Below are positions 8,296 to 16,897 of a DNA stretch of 64,000 bases, piece after piece; the first letter of the stretch is position 1, and every line of letters begins with the position of its first letter. A model generated the notes under the pieces. The model was not told the origin of the DNA and ran no database searches. It worked only from the letters and a program-made list of their open reading frames with translations. Origin of the DNA: Thermococcus sp. Bubb.Bath (GTDB taxonomy: Archaea; Methanobacteriota_B; Thermococci; Thermococcales; Thermococcaceae); assembly GCF_012027595.1 (NCBI RefSeq), contig NZ_SNUR01000001.1, forward strand, positions 1-64,000, given 5' to 3'. Made by a program: the position numbers and the translations under genes.

Positions 8296-9480
8296 TCACC
8301 TGTCCAGGTCCGGCGGGCAGTTGTCAAGGGTCTTCAATATGACCGGGACGTCGGCGAGGCGCGCTCCCTTCAGGAGCTCTTCAAGTACTGTGACACCGTG
8401 ACTCTGGCTTGGACCGCGGAAGTGTGCTCTGTAGGGCTTGTGGGTTCCGTCGCTGACCACGAAGGCCCCGAAGTCGCCCTTGGTCGACTCGACGTGTGCG
8501 TAAGCCTCCCCCTTTGGCGGTTTGAACCTCGGAAGGGCCTTAAGCCTGGCATCCTGAACCATGTGTGGCCCGTTCGGCGGCCCCATATCGAGGAGCTGTT
8601 CGAGTATGTAGAGGTCCTGCTCCATCTCGTACCTCCTGACGAGGGTTCTTGCGAGGCTGTCCCCTTCTTTGAGAATCGGTACTTCAAAGTCGAGCTGGTC
8701 GTAGAGGTAGTAGGGGTCGTCCTTTCTGACGTCGTAGGGAACGCCGACGGCGCGGAGGTTTGGCCCGGTTACGGCGTGCTTGAGGGCGAACTTCTTGTCC
8801 ATAACGCCAACTCCCTCAGTCCTCTCGAACATGATGTAGTTGTCGAAGAGTATCTCGTCGAAGTCCTTCATCTTGCTTTTGATGTATTCAACGGTATCCC
8901 TGAGCTGCCTAAGCCACTTGTCCCCTGGAATGTCCCTCCTCACACCGCCGGGGACGGTGTAGATGTGGTAGACCCTTCCTCCGGTGAGCTCCTCGAAGAG
9001 GCGCATGAACCTCTCACGGTAGGCTGCCGCCCACTGGCCGGCTGTGTAGAGGCCTATCTCGTTTCCAAAGCCCATTATCCAGAAGAGCCATGAGCTCATC
9101 CTGGCCATCTCTAGGACTACGTTCCTTATCCAGATAGCCCTGTCCGGAACCTCCCAGCCGACGATCTCATCAACGGCCATTGAGTATATGTTCTCTGGGA
9201 CGTCACTCTCAGGAACGCAGATGCGCAGGATGAGGGCTATGTTGCTGAAGTAAGGCCTGTGCTCGGAGAGCTTCTCGAAACCCCTGTGGAGGAAGCCGGG
9301 GTTGACTATCGCCCTCTCAATCCTGTTTCCATCCATCTTTAGGATTATGCTGAAGTTTTCGGTGGCCATGTGCTGCGGGCCAAAGAACAGCTCGTAGGTG
9401 TCCTTGTCTATTGGGTGGAGGTACATGTCGTGTCCCTTTGCTTCTTCTTTAAGTTCCTTCGGGACTTCCAAATCAGCCAT
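8296..9480 (-). CDS. mbsL: Mbs/Mbx complex NuoD-like large subunit L, lacking full [NiFe] ligand set
   Basis: Large catalytic-type subunit homologous to NuoD and [NiFe]-hydrogenase large subunits, 394 residues. In hydrogenases two CxxC motifs bind NiFe; here each is reduced to a single cysteine (RICVPESD near residue 88 and DNCPPDLDR at the C-terminus). This is the pattern reported for MbxL/MbsL, which does not evolve hydrogen but reduces sulfane sulfur. There is no C-terminal processing extension. Start ATG 9480 is chosen for GAGGTGA at the right distance; it lies 10 bp after mbsK. Confidence 0.93.
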   Translation of the reverse strand: MADLEVPKELKEEAKGHDMYLHPIDKDTYELFFGPQHMATENFSIILKMDGNRIERAIVNPGFLHRGFEKLSEHRPYFSNIALILRICVPESDVPENIYSMAVDEIVGWEVPDRAIWIRNVVLEMARMSSWLFWIMGFGNEIGLYTAGQWAAAYRERFMRLFEELTGGRVYHIYTVPGGVRRDIPGDKWLRQLRDTVEYIKSKMKDFDEILFDNYIMFERTEGVGVMDKKFALKHAVTGPNLRAVGVPYDVRKDDPYYLYDQLDFEVPILKEGDSLARTLVRRYEMEQDLYILEQLLDMGPPNGPHMVQDARLKALPRFKPPKGEAYAHVESTKGDFGAFVVSDGTHKPYRAHFRGPSQSHGVTVLEELLKGARLADVPVILKTLDNCPPDLDR

Positions 9481-9490
9481 GATCATCACC

Positions 9491-10093
9491 TCATATCACG
9501 TAGTTGGTCTTACTCTCATCGAACCTGTCGAAGTCTTCGCCGTAGATCGTCTTGGCGTAGGAGAGTGTGTTGAAGTCCTTCCTGAGTGGGTGCTTCTCGT
9601 ACTCCCTCGGCTCAAGGATGAAGGGTCCGAGCCTTGGGTTGCCCTCGAAGATTATCCCGAAGAACTCGTGGGCTTCCCTCTCGTAGGTCTCCGCCACTGG
9701 CCAGATGTCCATGACCGTCGGGAGCTTCGCGTCGTCCCTTGGTATTCTCGTCTTCACGAACGCATGGACGCTCTCGCTCAAACTCCAGAGCTGGTAGTTC
9801 ACCTCGAACTGGCCCTCTTTGAGCCAGTCCACGACGCTTATCTGCATGAGCATCTCGAACTTCTCGCTCGCGAGCTCAAGGAACTCGTGTATCCTCTCGG
9901 CTGGAACGGTGAACTTAACGCGCCTCTTGCGAATTACCTCTCCCTCGGCGTAGGGTGCCTTCTCAAGGAGCACCTCCACCAGCTTTCCTTCCGTGGTGTC
10001 TGGAAGCTCCGGCTTATTCTCCTCAACGGGCTGAGCGTTCTCGACCTTCTCCTCGACCTTCTCCTCGACCTTGGGCTTCTCGTTCATATCCAT
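9491..10093 (-). CDS. mbsK: Mbs/Mbx complex NuoC-like subunit K
   Basis: NuoC (30-kDa subunit) homologue of 200 residues in the peripheral arm. The core (about residues 45-195) ends with the typical REAHEFFGI...EPREYEKHPLRKDF pattern. Before it comes a charged N-terminal extension with KVEEKVEEKVE repeats, seen in thermococcal Mbh/Mbs K subunits. ATG 10093 follows GGAGGTG and overlaps the end of mbsJ by 10 bp, indicating translational coupling. Confidence 0.9.
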   Translation of the reverse strand: MDMNEKPKVEEKVEEKVENAQPVEENKPELPDTTEGKLVEVLLEKAPYAEGEVIRKRRVKFTVPAERIHEFLELASEKFEMLMQISVVDWLKEGQFEVNYQLWSLSESVHAFVKTRIPRDDAKLPTVMDIWPVAETYEREAHEFFGIIFEGNPRLGPFILEPREYEKHPLRKDFNTLSYAKTIYGEDFDRFDESKTNYVI

Positions 10094-10674
10094 GCGAGCC
10101 ACCTCCTCGCGTCCTTCTCACGCCATCCCTCTCCGAACAGCTCGTCTTGGTTCTTCCGGTACCACTCGTAGTTCTCCCTATAGCGCTTCCAGCCGTCGGC
10201 TTCTCCATTCTCTATCTTCTTCATGATGGTGGTTATTCCGTCCATGACTGCCTCTGCTCTCGGCATGCAACCGGCTATGGCCACATCAATTGGTATGTAC
10301 TTGTCGAGCTGCTTAACTACGTTGTAGGAGTCCCAGTAGACTCCACCGTTTATCGGGCAGGAACCATGGGCCAGTATGTACTTCGGGTCCTGCATCATCT
10401 CGTAGGTTATGATTATCCTCTTGAGCGTCTTCGGCGTAACGTAGCCCGTGATGAGGAACAGGTCGCCCATCCTTGGCGAGGGGTTTATCATGATTCCGAA
10501 GCGCTCGAAATCATAGCGGGCATTGGCGAGCGGCGGCATCTCTATACCGCCGCATCCCGTACAGAACGCCACTATCCAGAGGCTCTTCTTTCTCGCCCAC
10601 CTGAAGAGGGGTTCGAAGACCTGAAACTCCTTCAGTTCGTAGTGTATAACATCACCGTTTTGCATCTCACCCAT
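10084..10674 (-). CDS. mbsJ: Mbs/Mbx complex NuoB-like Fe-S subunit J
   Basis: NuoB-type small subunit, 196 residues, carrying the proximal [4Fe-4S] cluster that passes electrons to the L subunit. Cysteines are seen in CTGCGGIE (about residue 38), AHGSCPINGG and IAGCMPRAEA. The CTGC pair differs from the C-x-x-C-D seen in hydrogen-evolving MbhJ. Start ATG 10674 has GAGGTGA five bases upstream. It lies between the membrane subunit M and the K subunit. Confidence 0.92.
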   Translation of the reverse strand: MGEMQNGDVIHYELKEFQVFEPLFRWARKKSLWIVAFCTGCGGIEMPPLANARYDFERFGIMINPSPRMGDLFLITGYVTPKTLKRIIITYEMMQDPKYILAHGSCPINGGVYWDSYNVVKQLDKYIPIDVAIAGCMPRAEAVMDGITTIMKKIENGEADGWKRYRENYEWYRKNQDELFGEGWREKDARRWLAWI

Positions 10675-10684
10675 TACCATCACC

Positions 10685-11578
10685 TCACATCGTCAGGAGG
10701 ACTGCTATTATTCCAATTATCGTCGGCCACTTCCAGAAGAACTTCGCTGCCTGGTCGATGGTGAACCTCGGATAGATGCTGGCTATGAATATTGATATGA
10801 AGAGGACCGCGAGTTGCTTCAGGAACAGCGTGAGCAGGTTGCTTGCCCCTCCAAGGAACAGTATTGTAAAGAACGTCGTCTCAGCGAAGAGCTGTATTGC
10901 GTGCTGGGTAAACAGTATGGCCGCGTGTTTTCCGCCGTACTCGACCATCGGACCCATTGAGATTTCCGCCGGTGCCGGGACGATGTCGAACGGCTCAAGG
11001 CCGAGCATTGCCTGGAAGACTATGTCAAAGACTATAAACGCGAGGAGCAGTGCCGGAACTGTTATGCTCCATCCGTGCATCTGCTGTTCCGACACTATCT
11101 CGCTCAGCATGAACGTTCCCCAGTGCTGGACGAGGGCTATTACCGCGAGGCCGTACGGTAGCTGCATGGCCACCATGGTGAGGAGTCCACGCTGGACACC
11201 GAGACCTGAGAACGGGTTGCCTGAGCTCATTGCACCGAGCATTATTCCGAGCATCGGAACCTCCAGGAGGTAGGCAACGACGATGAGGTCAGCGTTGCTG
11301 CTGAAGAGCTGGAAGTTCGCTATCGGGATGAAGAGGAGCGCCGCTATGGTAGCCCCCAGTGCGAATATCGGGCCGAAGTCATAGATGAAGCCGTGGCTGA
11401 CGCTCTCCTTCTTGCCGAGCAGTTTGAGGGTATCTATAAGGGGCTGCCAAAGGGGTGGTCCAACCCTTCTCTGTATCCTTGCCATGGCCTTTCTCTCTAT
11501 ACCCATGAAGATGAAGCCCATGAACGTGGCGTAGATCAGTATTCCTATTGCCTCGAGTATGAGTTTCCAGTCAATCAT
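10685..11578 (-). CDS. mbsM: Mbs/Mbx complex NuoH-like membrane subunit M
   Basis: Integral membrane subunit of 297 residues with about eight helices, homologous to NuoH/ND1, linking the peripheral arm to the ion-pumping arm. Family motifs include the ERKAMARIQRRVGP segment after helix 1 and the acidic loop EPFDIVPAPAEISMG near residue 200, close to the quinone-site region in complex I. ATG 11578 directly follows the stop of the upstream antiporter gene. Its position before J, K and L, not after, is the Mbx/Mbs gene order, unlike Mbh. Confidence 0.93.
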   Translation of the reverse strand: MIDWKLILEAIGILIYATFMGFIFMGIERKAMARIQRRVGPPLWQPLIDTLKLLGKKESVSHGFIYDFGPIFALGATIAALLFIPIANFQLFSSNADLIVVAYLLEVPMLGIMLGAMSSGNPFSGLGVQRGLLTMVAMQLPYGLAVIALVQHWGTFMLSEIVSEQQMHGWSITVPALLLAFIVFDIVFQAMLGLEPFDIVPAPAEISMGPMVEYGGKHAAILFTQHAIQLFAETTFFTILFLGGASNLLTLFLKQLAVLFISIFIASIYPRFTIDQAAKFFWKWPTIIGIIAVLLTM

Positions 11579-13438
11579 TCACAGCACCCCCCACAGAGCA
11601 AGTACGAGCAGTATTATGGCCAGGTACCAGGCGTAGCTCTGGACGTTTCCGTTGTAGAAGCCCTCCCTCAGCCAGTCTCCAAAATCCTCGAAGAGGTTGG
11701 CAAGGCGTTCGTAGAATCTATCAAAGCTGACCTTCAGCCAGGAGCCGAGGGCTTCCTTTAGCGGCAGATAGAAGTTCTTCCTTATAGTGAGGTTGAACTC
11801 GTTTGTTACAGGGTTACCGGACTGATAGGTGTCTGTAACCGGGATTTTTCTTGCCCTGGCGCCGTAGAGGTATACCAACCCCGCTATGGCGAGGCCAACG
11901 ATTAGGAGCAGGGTGACGGTCAGGGCGTTATAGGTTCCGGATGGGGTGGTGAGTTTGTAATAGTTGCCCCCAACGATGTCCGTTTCGAATATCTTGTTGA
12001 TGTAGTTCGCGACGAGCCCAGGGGCGATTCCGAAGACGATGTTGGGTATCGCCAGTATCGTCATACCTACGAGGAGCGGAAGCGGTGCCTCCTGGACGTC
12101 CTCAAGGTCGCTCGGCCTCTGGCCGAACCATACCGCGTAGAGGAACCTGACGACGTAAGCGAACGCCAGTGCACTTCCGAGGAATATTGCTCCAGCAACG
12201 AGGGGCATGTGGGCGCTTATTGCCGCTTCGTAGATCAGCCACTTGCTCGCAAAGCCTGCCATTGGTGGTATTCCTGCGAGACTTAGAACCGCTATGAGTG
12301 CCATAGCGAAGGTGTAGGGCATTTTCTCGGCCAGCCCGCCCAAATCCTTGAACTCCGTCTTGCCGGTTCTCAGGATTATCGCGGCTGTGACGAGCCAGAA
12401 CAGGCCCTTAAAGACGGCGTGGCTGAGGACGTGGAAGAGTCCTCCCGCAAAGCCGAGCCCAGTTCCGAGTCCGAAGGCGAGGATAATGTATCCTACCTGG
12501 CCGATTGAGGAGTAGGCGAAGAGCTTTCTGATGTCCTCTTGGAGAACCGCCAGGAAGCTGGCTACTACCACGGTTATTGCACCAAGCCATGCCATGATGT
12601 ACGCAAAGCCGATGTGGCCGTGGAATGTGCCGATGGCCTGATAGAGGCTGACCCCTATCAGTAAATACAGGAGCAGGAACCCGTAGACCCCTGCCTTGCT
12701 GAGAGCACCACTGAAGAAGGTCGTGTAGCTCTGGTCAGTCTCGCTGTACGCGTCGGGTGCCCACACGTGGAGCGGCCAGACTCCAGCCTTGACTCCGAAT
12801 GCCACGAGGAACAGGACGTATATTGTGTCAACGTAGGCGTTGCTGATCCTGTGAGTTGCAGTTAGAAGATACATGCCCTGCCTTACCCCCGCGAAATCAA
12901 GGGCTCCCGTCTTGGCGTATATCATGGCTATTGCCAGTATCATTGAGTAGGCGCCTATTATGCTCAGAACGAAGTACTTGAGCGACGCGTGGCGGTTCCT
13001 CTTGAGCACCATCATGAAGCTGGCGAATGTCATTAGCTCCCAGAACAGGAAGAAGGCTATGAAGTCGTTGGCCACGAAGACGCCGAGTACACCTGTGACG
13101 CTCATCAGGGTGAACATCCAGTCGTAGCCGCTGCCGCTGGTGGAAACCATTCCAAAGACCATCGCTGAGGCGACGAGGGCCGCTACCGCCGCGAAGTACC
13201 ATGTCAGGGTGCTAAGGTGGAACGTGAGCGTGAAGACCCTAGCGTCCAGGGTGTAGTTTATCGGCCCGTTCAGGACTGTGTTGTACGCTAGGGCGATGAC
13301 TGCAAGTGGGGTAATGCCACCGATGAGGCCCAACAGCTCACGGATTCCTTTAACGTTAATGGCCCAGGCCAGTACTCCGCTTACCGCCGGAACGAACAGC
13401 AGGAGGGGTATAACGTAGTCAGCGGGTATGAAACTCAT
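11579..13438 (-). CDS. mbsH': Mbs/Mbx complex second antiporter-like subunit H'
   Basis: NuoL/MrpA-MrpD-like antiporter subunit of 619 residues with about 14-16 helices and a long C-terminal section. The core holds the conserved FWELMTFASFMMVLKR glutamate helix, the GVWPLHVWAPDAY lysine-containing segment and SHAVFKGLFWL. Having two antiporter subunits (H and H') marks Mbx/Mbs apart from Mbh. ATG 13438 follows a G-rich site and overlaps the upstream stop by 4 bp. Confidence 0.93.
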   Translation of the reverse strand: MSFIPADYVIPLLLFVPAVSGVLAWAINVKGIRELLGLIGGITPLAVIALAYNTVLNGPINYTLDARVFTLTFHLSTLTWYFAAVAALVASAMVFGMVSTSGSGYDWMFTLMSVTGVLGVFVANDFIAFFLFWELMTFASFMMVLKRNRHASLKYFVLSIIGAYSMILAIAMIYAKTGALDFAGVRQGMYLLTATHRISNAYVDTIYVLFLVAFGVKAGVWPLHVWAPDAYSETDQSYTTFFSGALSKAGVYGFLLLYLLIGVSLYQAIGTFHGHIGFAYIMAWLGAITVVVASFLAVLQEDIRKLFAYSSIGQVGYIILAFGLGTGLGFAGGLFHVLSHAVFKGLFWLVTAAIILRTGKTEFKDLGGLAEKMPYTFAMALIAVLSLAGIPPMAGFASKWLIYEAAISAHMPLVAGAIFLGSALAFAYVVRFLYAVWFGQRPSDLEDVQEAPLPLLVGMTILAIPNIVFGIAPGLVANYINKIFETDIVGGNYYKLTTPSGTYNALTVTLLLIVGLAIAGLVYLYGARARKIPVTDTYQSGNPVTNEFNLTIRKNFYLPLKEALGSWLKVSFDRFYERLANLFEDFGDWLREGFYNGNVQSYAWYLAIILLVLALWGVL

Positions 13439-14925
13439 GATCCCACCCCCATTAGAGGAACGTTCTTAATGTACTGTCCCACGTTGAAGATATCTGCGCC
13501 TGCCTTCTGTGCCACGGCCCAGAAGTAGTTCGGGTAAACGCCTATTGTCAGTATCAGTATCACGAGGAACAGGGCGATTGTACCTACGGCGAGATTCTCC
13601 CTGATCCTCTCTCCCTCTCCTCCGCTGAACCACATCGTGTGAATGAGCCTTATGTAATAGACTGCCTCCACGACGCTCGCCGTCAGAACCACCGCCGCTG
13701 CCCATGCATAGTTTGCCTTGACTGCCGCGAGGATGATCCAGACCTTACTCCAGAATATGTTGAACATGGGCACTCCGATTGCTGCTAATGAGCCGATGGT
13801 AATTGCCAGTGCCGTGAGGGGCATCCTCCTACCGAGCCCCCTGAAGTTCTCGATCCTGCTTCCCCCAAGCTCAACCGCGACGTAGCCGACGGTGAGGAAG
13901 AGTAGCCCCTTGACGATGGCATGGTTCATCATGTGGAACACTCCTGCATCTACTCCTATAGAGCTTCCAAGTGAAAAGGCGAGCGCTATGAACCCAACCT
14001 GGCTTATGGAGGAGTAAGCTATCATCCTCTTAACGTCCTTCTGCCTCAGTGCGGCGAACTCGGCCACGAAGACGGTTAGGGTGGCCATTATCACAAGGAG
14101 CTTGAGAACGTTGTGCCATCCGCTGGCGGACTGCATGAGGTATAATATTCTCGCCATGGCGTAGAGGCCGGCCTTGACGACGAAGGCTGAGAACATTGCG
14201 GTTACCGGGTGCGGTGCGGCCTGGTATGCATCCGGCGCCCACGCGTTGAGAGGGAACAGCTCCGCCTCAACTGCAAGCCCGAAGACTATCAGGCCCAGAC
14301 CAACCTGAACCACCGTCGGGTTTATTGACCCTGCAAACTGCGCCAGCTGTGCCATGTTGAGGGTTCCCGTCGCGCCGTAGAGCATGATAAGGCCAATTAG
14401 GAAGAAGCTCGAGCCAATTCCACCCAGTATCATGTACTTGAGTGAAGCCTCAGCCGCTTCTCCCGTCTTGTTGTATGCGGTCAGAGCGTAGGCGGTTATG
14501 GAGGTTATCTCCATGAAGACGAAGAGGTTGAATATATCCCCCGTGGCCATCATCCCCGTGGCTCCGAGCATGAGGAGCATGAGGAGCATGGCGTACTTGT
14601 CAACTGGTTCCGTTTTAATGGCCCTCCAACTGAACACTGCCATGAAGAAGCTAATCCCAGCTACGATGAAGGCGAAGAGTGCCGCGAAGTGACCGATGTA
14701 GAGATCGATTCCAACCGGGGGCCTCCATGCACCAGCCATGACTATTATCGGCTTCCCGGTTGTGTAGACTTCCTTGAAGACCCATGCAGCTATTCCAGTC
14801 TGGGTTGCCGTAACGAGCACGAGGAATGGCATGACAGCCTTCTTGCTCACGGCCTTAATGACCGGAACGAAGAACGCGCTTAACAGGGGCAGCGCGATAA
14901 GGAGTGAAGCGTACTGTGGGTTCAT
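13435..14925 (-). CDS. mbsH: Mbs/Mbx complex antiporter-like subunit H (MrpD/NuoN type)
   Basis: MrpD/NuoN-like subunit of 496 residues, about 14 helices, in the sodium or proton pumping arm. Motifs seen are NLFVFMEITSITAYAL (key Glu in helix 5), AELFPLNAWAPDAY, SISQVGFIALAFSLG and MNHAIVKGLLFL (key Lys). Overlaps of 4 bp with both neighbours show tight coupling. Known Mbs complexes couple sulfur reduction to sodium export through such modules. Confidence 0.93.
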   Translation of the reverse strand: MNPQYASLLIALPLLSAFFVPVIKAVSKKAVMPFLVLVTATQTGIAAWVFKEVYTTGKPIIVMAGAWRPPVGIDLYIGHFAALFAFIVAGISFFMAVFSWRAIKTEPVDKYAMLLMLLMLGATGMMATGDIFNLFVFMEITSITAYALTAYNKTGEAAEASLKYMILGGIGSSFFLIGLIMLYGATGTLNMAQLAQFAGSINPTVVQVGLGLIVFGLAVEAELFPLNAWAPDAYQAAPHPVTAMFSAFVVKAGLYAMARILYLMQSASGWHNVLKLLVIMATLTVFVAEFAALRQKDVKRMIAYSSISQVGFIALAFSLGSSIGVDAGVFHMMNHAIVKGLLFLTVGYVAVELGGSRIENFRGLGRRMPLTALAITIGSLAAIGVPMFNIFWSKVWIILAAVKANYAWAAAVVLTASVVEAVYYIRLIHTMWFSGGEGERIRENLAVGTIALFLVILILTIGVYPNYFWAVAQKAGADIFNVGQYIKNVPLMGVGS

Positions 14926-15266
14926 CCTCTCAACCTCCTTATTTCCTCGATGTTAAGGGTTCCGTACTTCTCGTAGACGATTATCGCGGCGCTGAGGGCT
15001 AGGGCCGTTGTGGCAACGCCTATGACTATTGCCGTGAGGACGAGGGCCTGCGGAATCGGATCGACGGCTTGAGAAGGACCGATGCCTTCGCTCAGTATGG
15101 GGGCGCTCTTGCCGTTGATGTAGCCTATGCTGACTATCAAGAGGTTAACCCCACTCTCCATTATGTCGAGACCTATGAGGATTTTGAGCAGGTTCTTCTT
15201 AACGAGTACTGCGTAGAGTCCTATGAGTACCAGTGAGATTGCCCCGAAGTAGTAGACGGAGATCAT
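14922..15266 (-). CDS. mbsG: Mbs/Mbx complex MrpC/NuoK-like subunit G
   Basis: Small three-helix membrane protein of 114 residues, MnhC/MrpC/NuoK family. The LLKILIGLDIMESGVNLLIV segment (residues 25-45) contains the conserved acidic residue of the second helix. ATG 15266 has AGGAGGTGA upstream. Overlaps by 4 bp with both neighbouring genes. Confidence 0.92.
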   Translation of the reverse strand: MISVYYFGAISLVLIGLYAVLVKKNLLKILIGLDIMESGVNLLIVSIGYINGKSAPILSEGIGPSQAVDPIPQALVLTAIVIGVATTALALSAAIIVYEKYGTLNIEEIRRLRG

Positions 15267-15979
15267 TCTTTCACCTCCTCTTTGAGCATGTTGTCGATGA
15301 TTCCGCTGAGCTCGGTTCCGACCTTGAGGGCTATAAGGGTGTATATGACCGGTATGAATCCGCCGCTGAAGAGCCTGCCGATGTTCCCTGCTCCCCAGTG
15401 CCAGGTCTGCCAGATCCAGTCGAAGAGGAAGTAGCCACTGATGGCAAGGCCTATAAGACCGACTATAACGTAGCCCATGCCGACGAGCCCTTCAGTGACC
15501 TCGAACTTTCCGTGGGGTATCTCATAGCTTATGAACGCCATGTACATGAGCAGGAAGCCGGTGGCTATTGTGGCTCCGCCGGGGAATCCCCCTCCCGGTG
15601 TCAGGTGTCCGTGGATGAAGATGTATCCGCCGAACATCAGGACGAATGGGAATAGAAGGCTGATGCCGGTTGTCAGTACGACTGAGCCCTCGGTCTTGGC
15701 CGTCCTCTTCTTCTTTCTTCCCCACAGAAGGGCTGCGACACCTGTTGAGGCTATGAACAGGACTGTAACTTCACCGAGCGTATCGAATCCACGGTAGTTG
15801 ACTACTATTGCGGTAACCACGTTGATGGCACCTGTTTGAGCCTCAACATGGTTGAGGTAGTACTGTCCAACCAGCATTTTGTCCTGACCGAAGGGTACCC
15901 CTGCCAGACCCTGGGCCAGCCAGTACCCTATGATCAGAAGGGTTATTATGGCGAGTGACCTCTTGAGAATGCTCACCAT
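15263..15979 (-). CDS. Mbs/Mbx complex fused MbhE-like plus MrpB-like subunit (MbxF)
   Basis: Membrane protein of 238 residues that joins two units found apart in Mbh. The N-terminal part (to about residue 95) has the YRGFDTLGEVTVLFIAS motif of MbhE and the MrpA C-terminal domain. The C-terminal part has GHLTPGGGFPGGATIATGF, the signature of MrpB/MbhF. The fusion explains why the operon has 13 genes with no separate E gene; literature names differ (MbxF; later Mbs naming varies), so I give no symbol. ATG 15979 overlaps the upstream gene by 7 bp. Confidence 0.88.
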   Translation of the reverse strand: MVSILKRSLAIITLLIIGYWLAQGLAGVPFGQDKMLVGQYYLNHVEAQTGAINVVTAIVVNYRGFDTLGEVTVLFIASTGVAALLWGRKKKRTAKTEGSVVLTTGISLLFPFVLMFGGYIFIHGHLTPGGGFPGGATIATGFLLMYMAFISYEIPHGKFEVTEGLVGMGYVIVGLIGLAISGYFLFDWIWQTWHWGAGNIGRLFSGGFIPVIYTLIALKVGTELSGIIDNMLKEEVKE

Positions 15980-16257
15980 CTTACCCACCACCCTGGTCTC
16001 TCCTCTTCCTCGGTCTCATACCTCTGGGTTCTCTTAATTGCGAAGATGAACACTGCACCGCTGAGGGCGGCCCCTATGGCCGCTTCGGTCATGGCCACAT
16101 CCGGGGCCTGCAGCATGAAGAACAGTATTGAGACGAACAGACTAACGGCTGCACTTCCGACGGCAGCTGCCAGCAGGTCCCTCCATTCAACAGCGAGAGC
16201 CGCGGAGACTATCATTACCGCTACGATTATATATTCGATGCAAACAACGCAGTTCAT
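15973..16257 (-). CDS. mbsD: Mbs/Mbx complex subunit D (DUF4040, MrpA-like)
   Basis: Three-helix protein of 94 residues of the DUF4040/MrpA type. The motif LQAPDVAMTEAAIGAAL (residues 49-65) is the diagnostic stretch of MbhD and of the corresponding MrpA helices. ATG 16257 follows GGTGATGCGGA. It overlaps the upstream mbsC stop by 4 bp. The polar C-terminus is rich in Glu and Trp. Confidence 0.92.
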   Translation of the reverse strand: MNCVVCIEYIIVAVMIVSAALAVEWRDLLAAAVGSAAVSLFVSILFFMLQAPDVAMTEAAIGAALSGAVFIFAIKRTQRYETEEEERPGWWVRW

Positions 16258-16646
16258 TCCGCATCACCTTCGATGGGTGCCTCCTCCACGGTTTCCTCCT
16301 TCTTTTTCAGGTGCTCATGGTACTTGTCAACGACGCTGCCGCTCCACAGGGGGATTCCCCTCTTGTACGCCGCCCTGATAAGGGCGTGGGCGCTTATCGG
16401 GTTCGTGAGCAGAAGAAAGGTTGCCACCACGAGAGTCTGCACGATCCACGCCCATGAATAACCCTTTCCGACGGCCCAGAAGCCGGTTCCCACCAGGACT
16501 CCAAGGCTTCCAAGCGTTGCGCTCTTAGTCGAGGTCTGCATCCTGTTGTATACGTCGGGCATCCTGATGAGACCCAGCGTTGATAGGAAGTAGAAGAACG
16601 TTCCGATAAGGACGAGGGCCTCTCCGGTTGCAGATAACACGTTCAT
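16254..16646 (-). CDS. mbsC: Mbs/Mbx complex MrpG-like subunit C
   Basis: MrpG/MnhG family protein of 130 residues: three helices with the family motif LGLIRMPDVYNRMQTSTKSATLG across residues 24-46, followed by a charged cytosolic tail (KKKEETVEEAPIEGD). Start ATG 16646 has GGAGGGAGG upstream. Coupled by 4-bp overlaps to B and D. Forms part of the Mrp-like ion-translocating module. Confidence 0.92.
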   Translation of the reverse strand: MNVLSATGEALVLIGTFFYFLSTLGLIRMPDVYNRMQTSTKSATLGSLGVLVGTGFWAVGKGYSWAWIVQTLVVATFLLLTNPISAHALIRAAYKRGIPLWSGSVVDKYHEHLKKKEETVEEAPIEGDAE

Positions 16647-16897
16647 AGTCCTCCCTCCAGGTAGCGCGCGAAGGCTATGACACCGCCGAAGGCCAGGATT
16701 GCATAAACGAGGGCCACACTGATGTATATCATCCTGCCGTAGTAGAGCGAGAAGAGCACCATCAGTCCGGTGGTTATCGTCGTCATAATGTCAACTGCCA
16801 CGAGCCTGTCGACGGTGGTCGGTCCCCTGAACACCCTGTACATGCTCAGGAGAGTGGCTATCGCTATCAGGGCAAGGTAGATATTAACCCCTATCAT
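16643..16897 (-). CDS. mbsB: Mbs/Mbx complex MrpF-like subunit B
   Basis: MrpF/MnhF family protein of 84 residues with three helices. The segment YRVFRGPTTVDRLVAVDIM (residues 20-38) carries the conserved acidic residues of the family. ATG 16897 follows an AGGTGA site and overlaps the upstream mbsA stop by 4 bp. Confidence 0.92.
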   Translation of the reverse strand: MIGVNIYLALIAIATLLSMYRVFRGPTTVDRLVAVDIMTTITTGLMVLFSLYYGRMIYISVALVYAILAFGGVIAFARYLEGGL

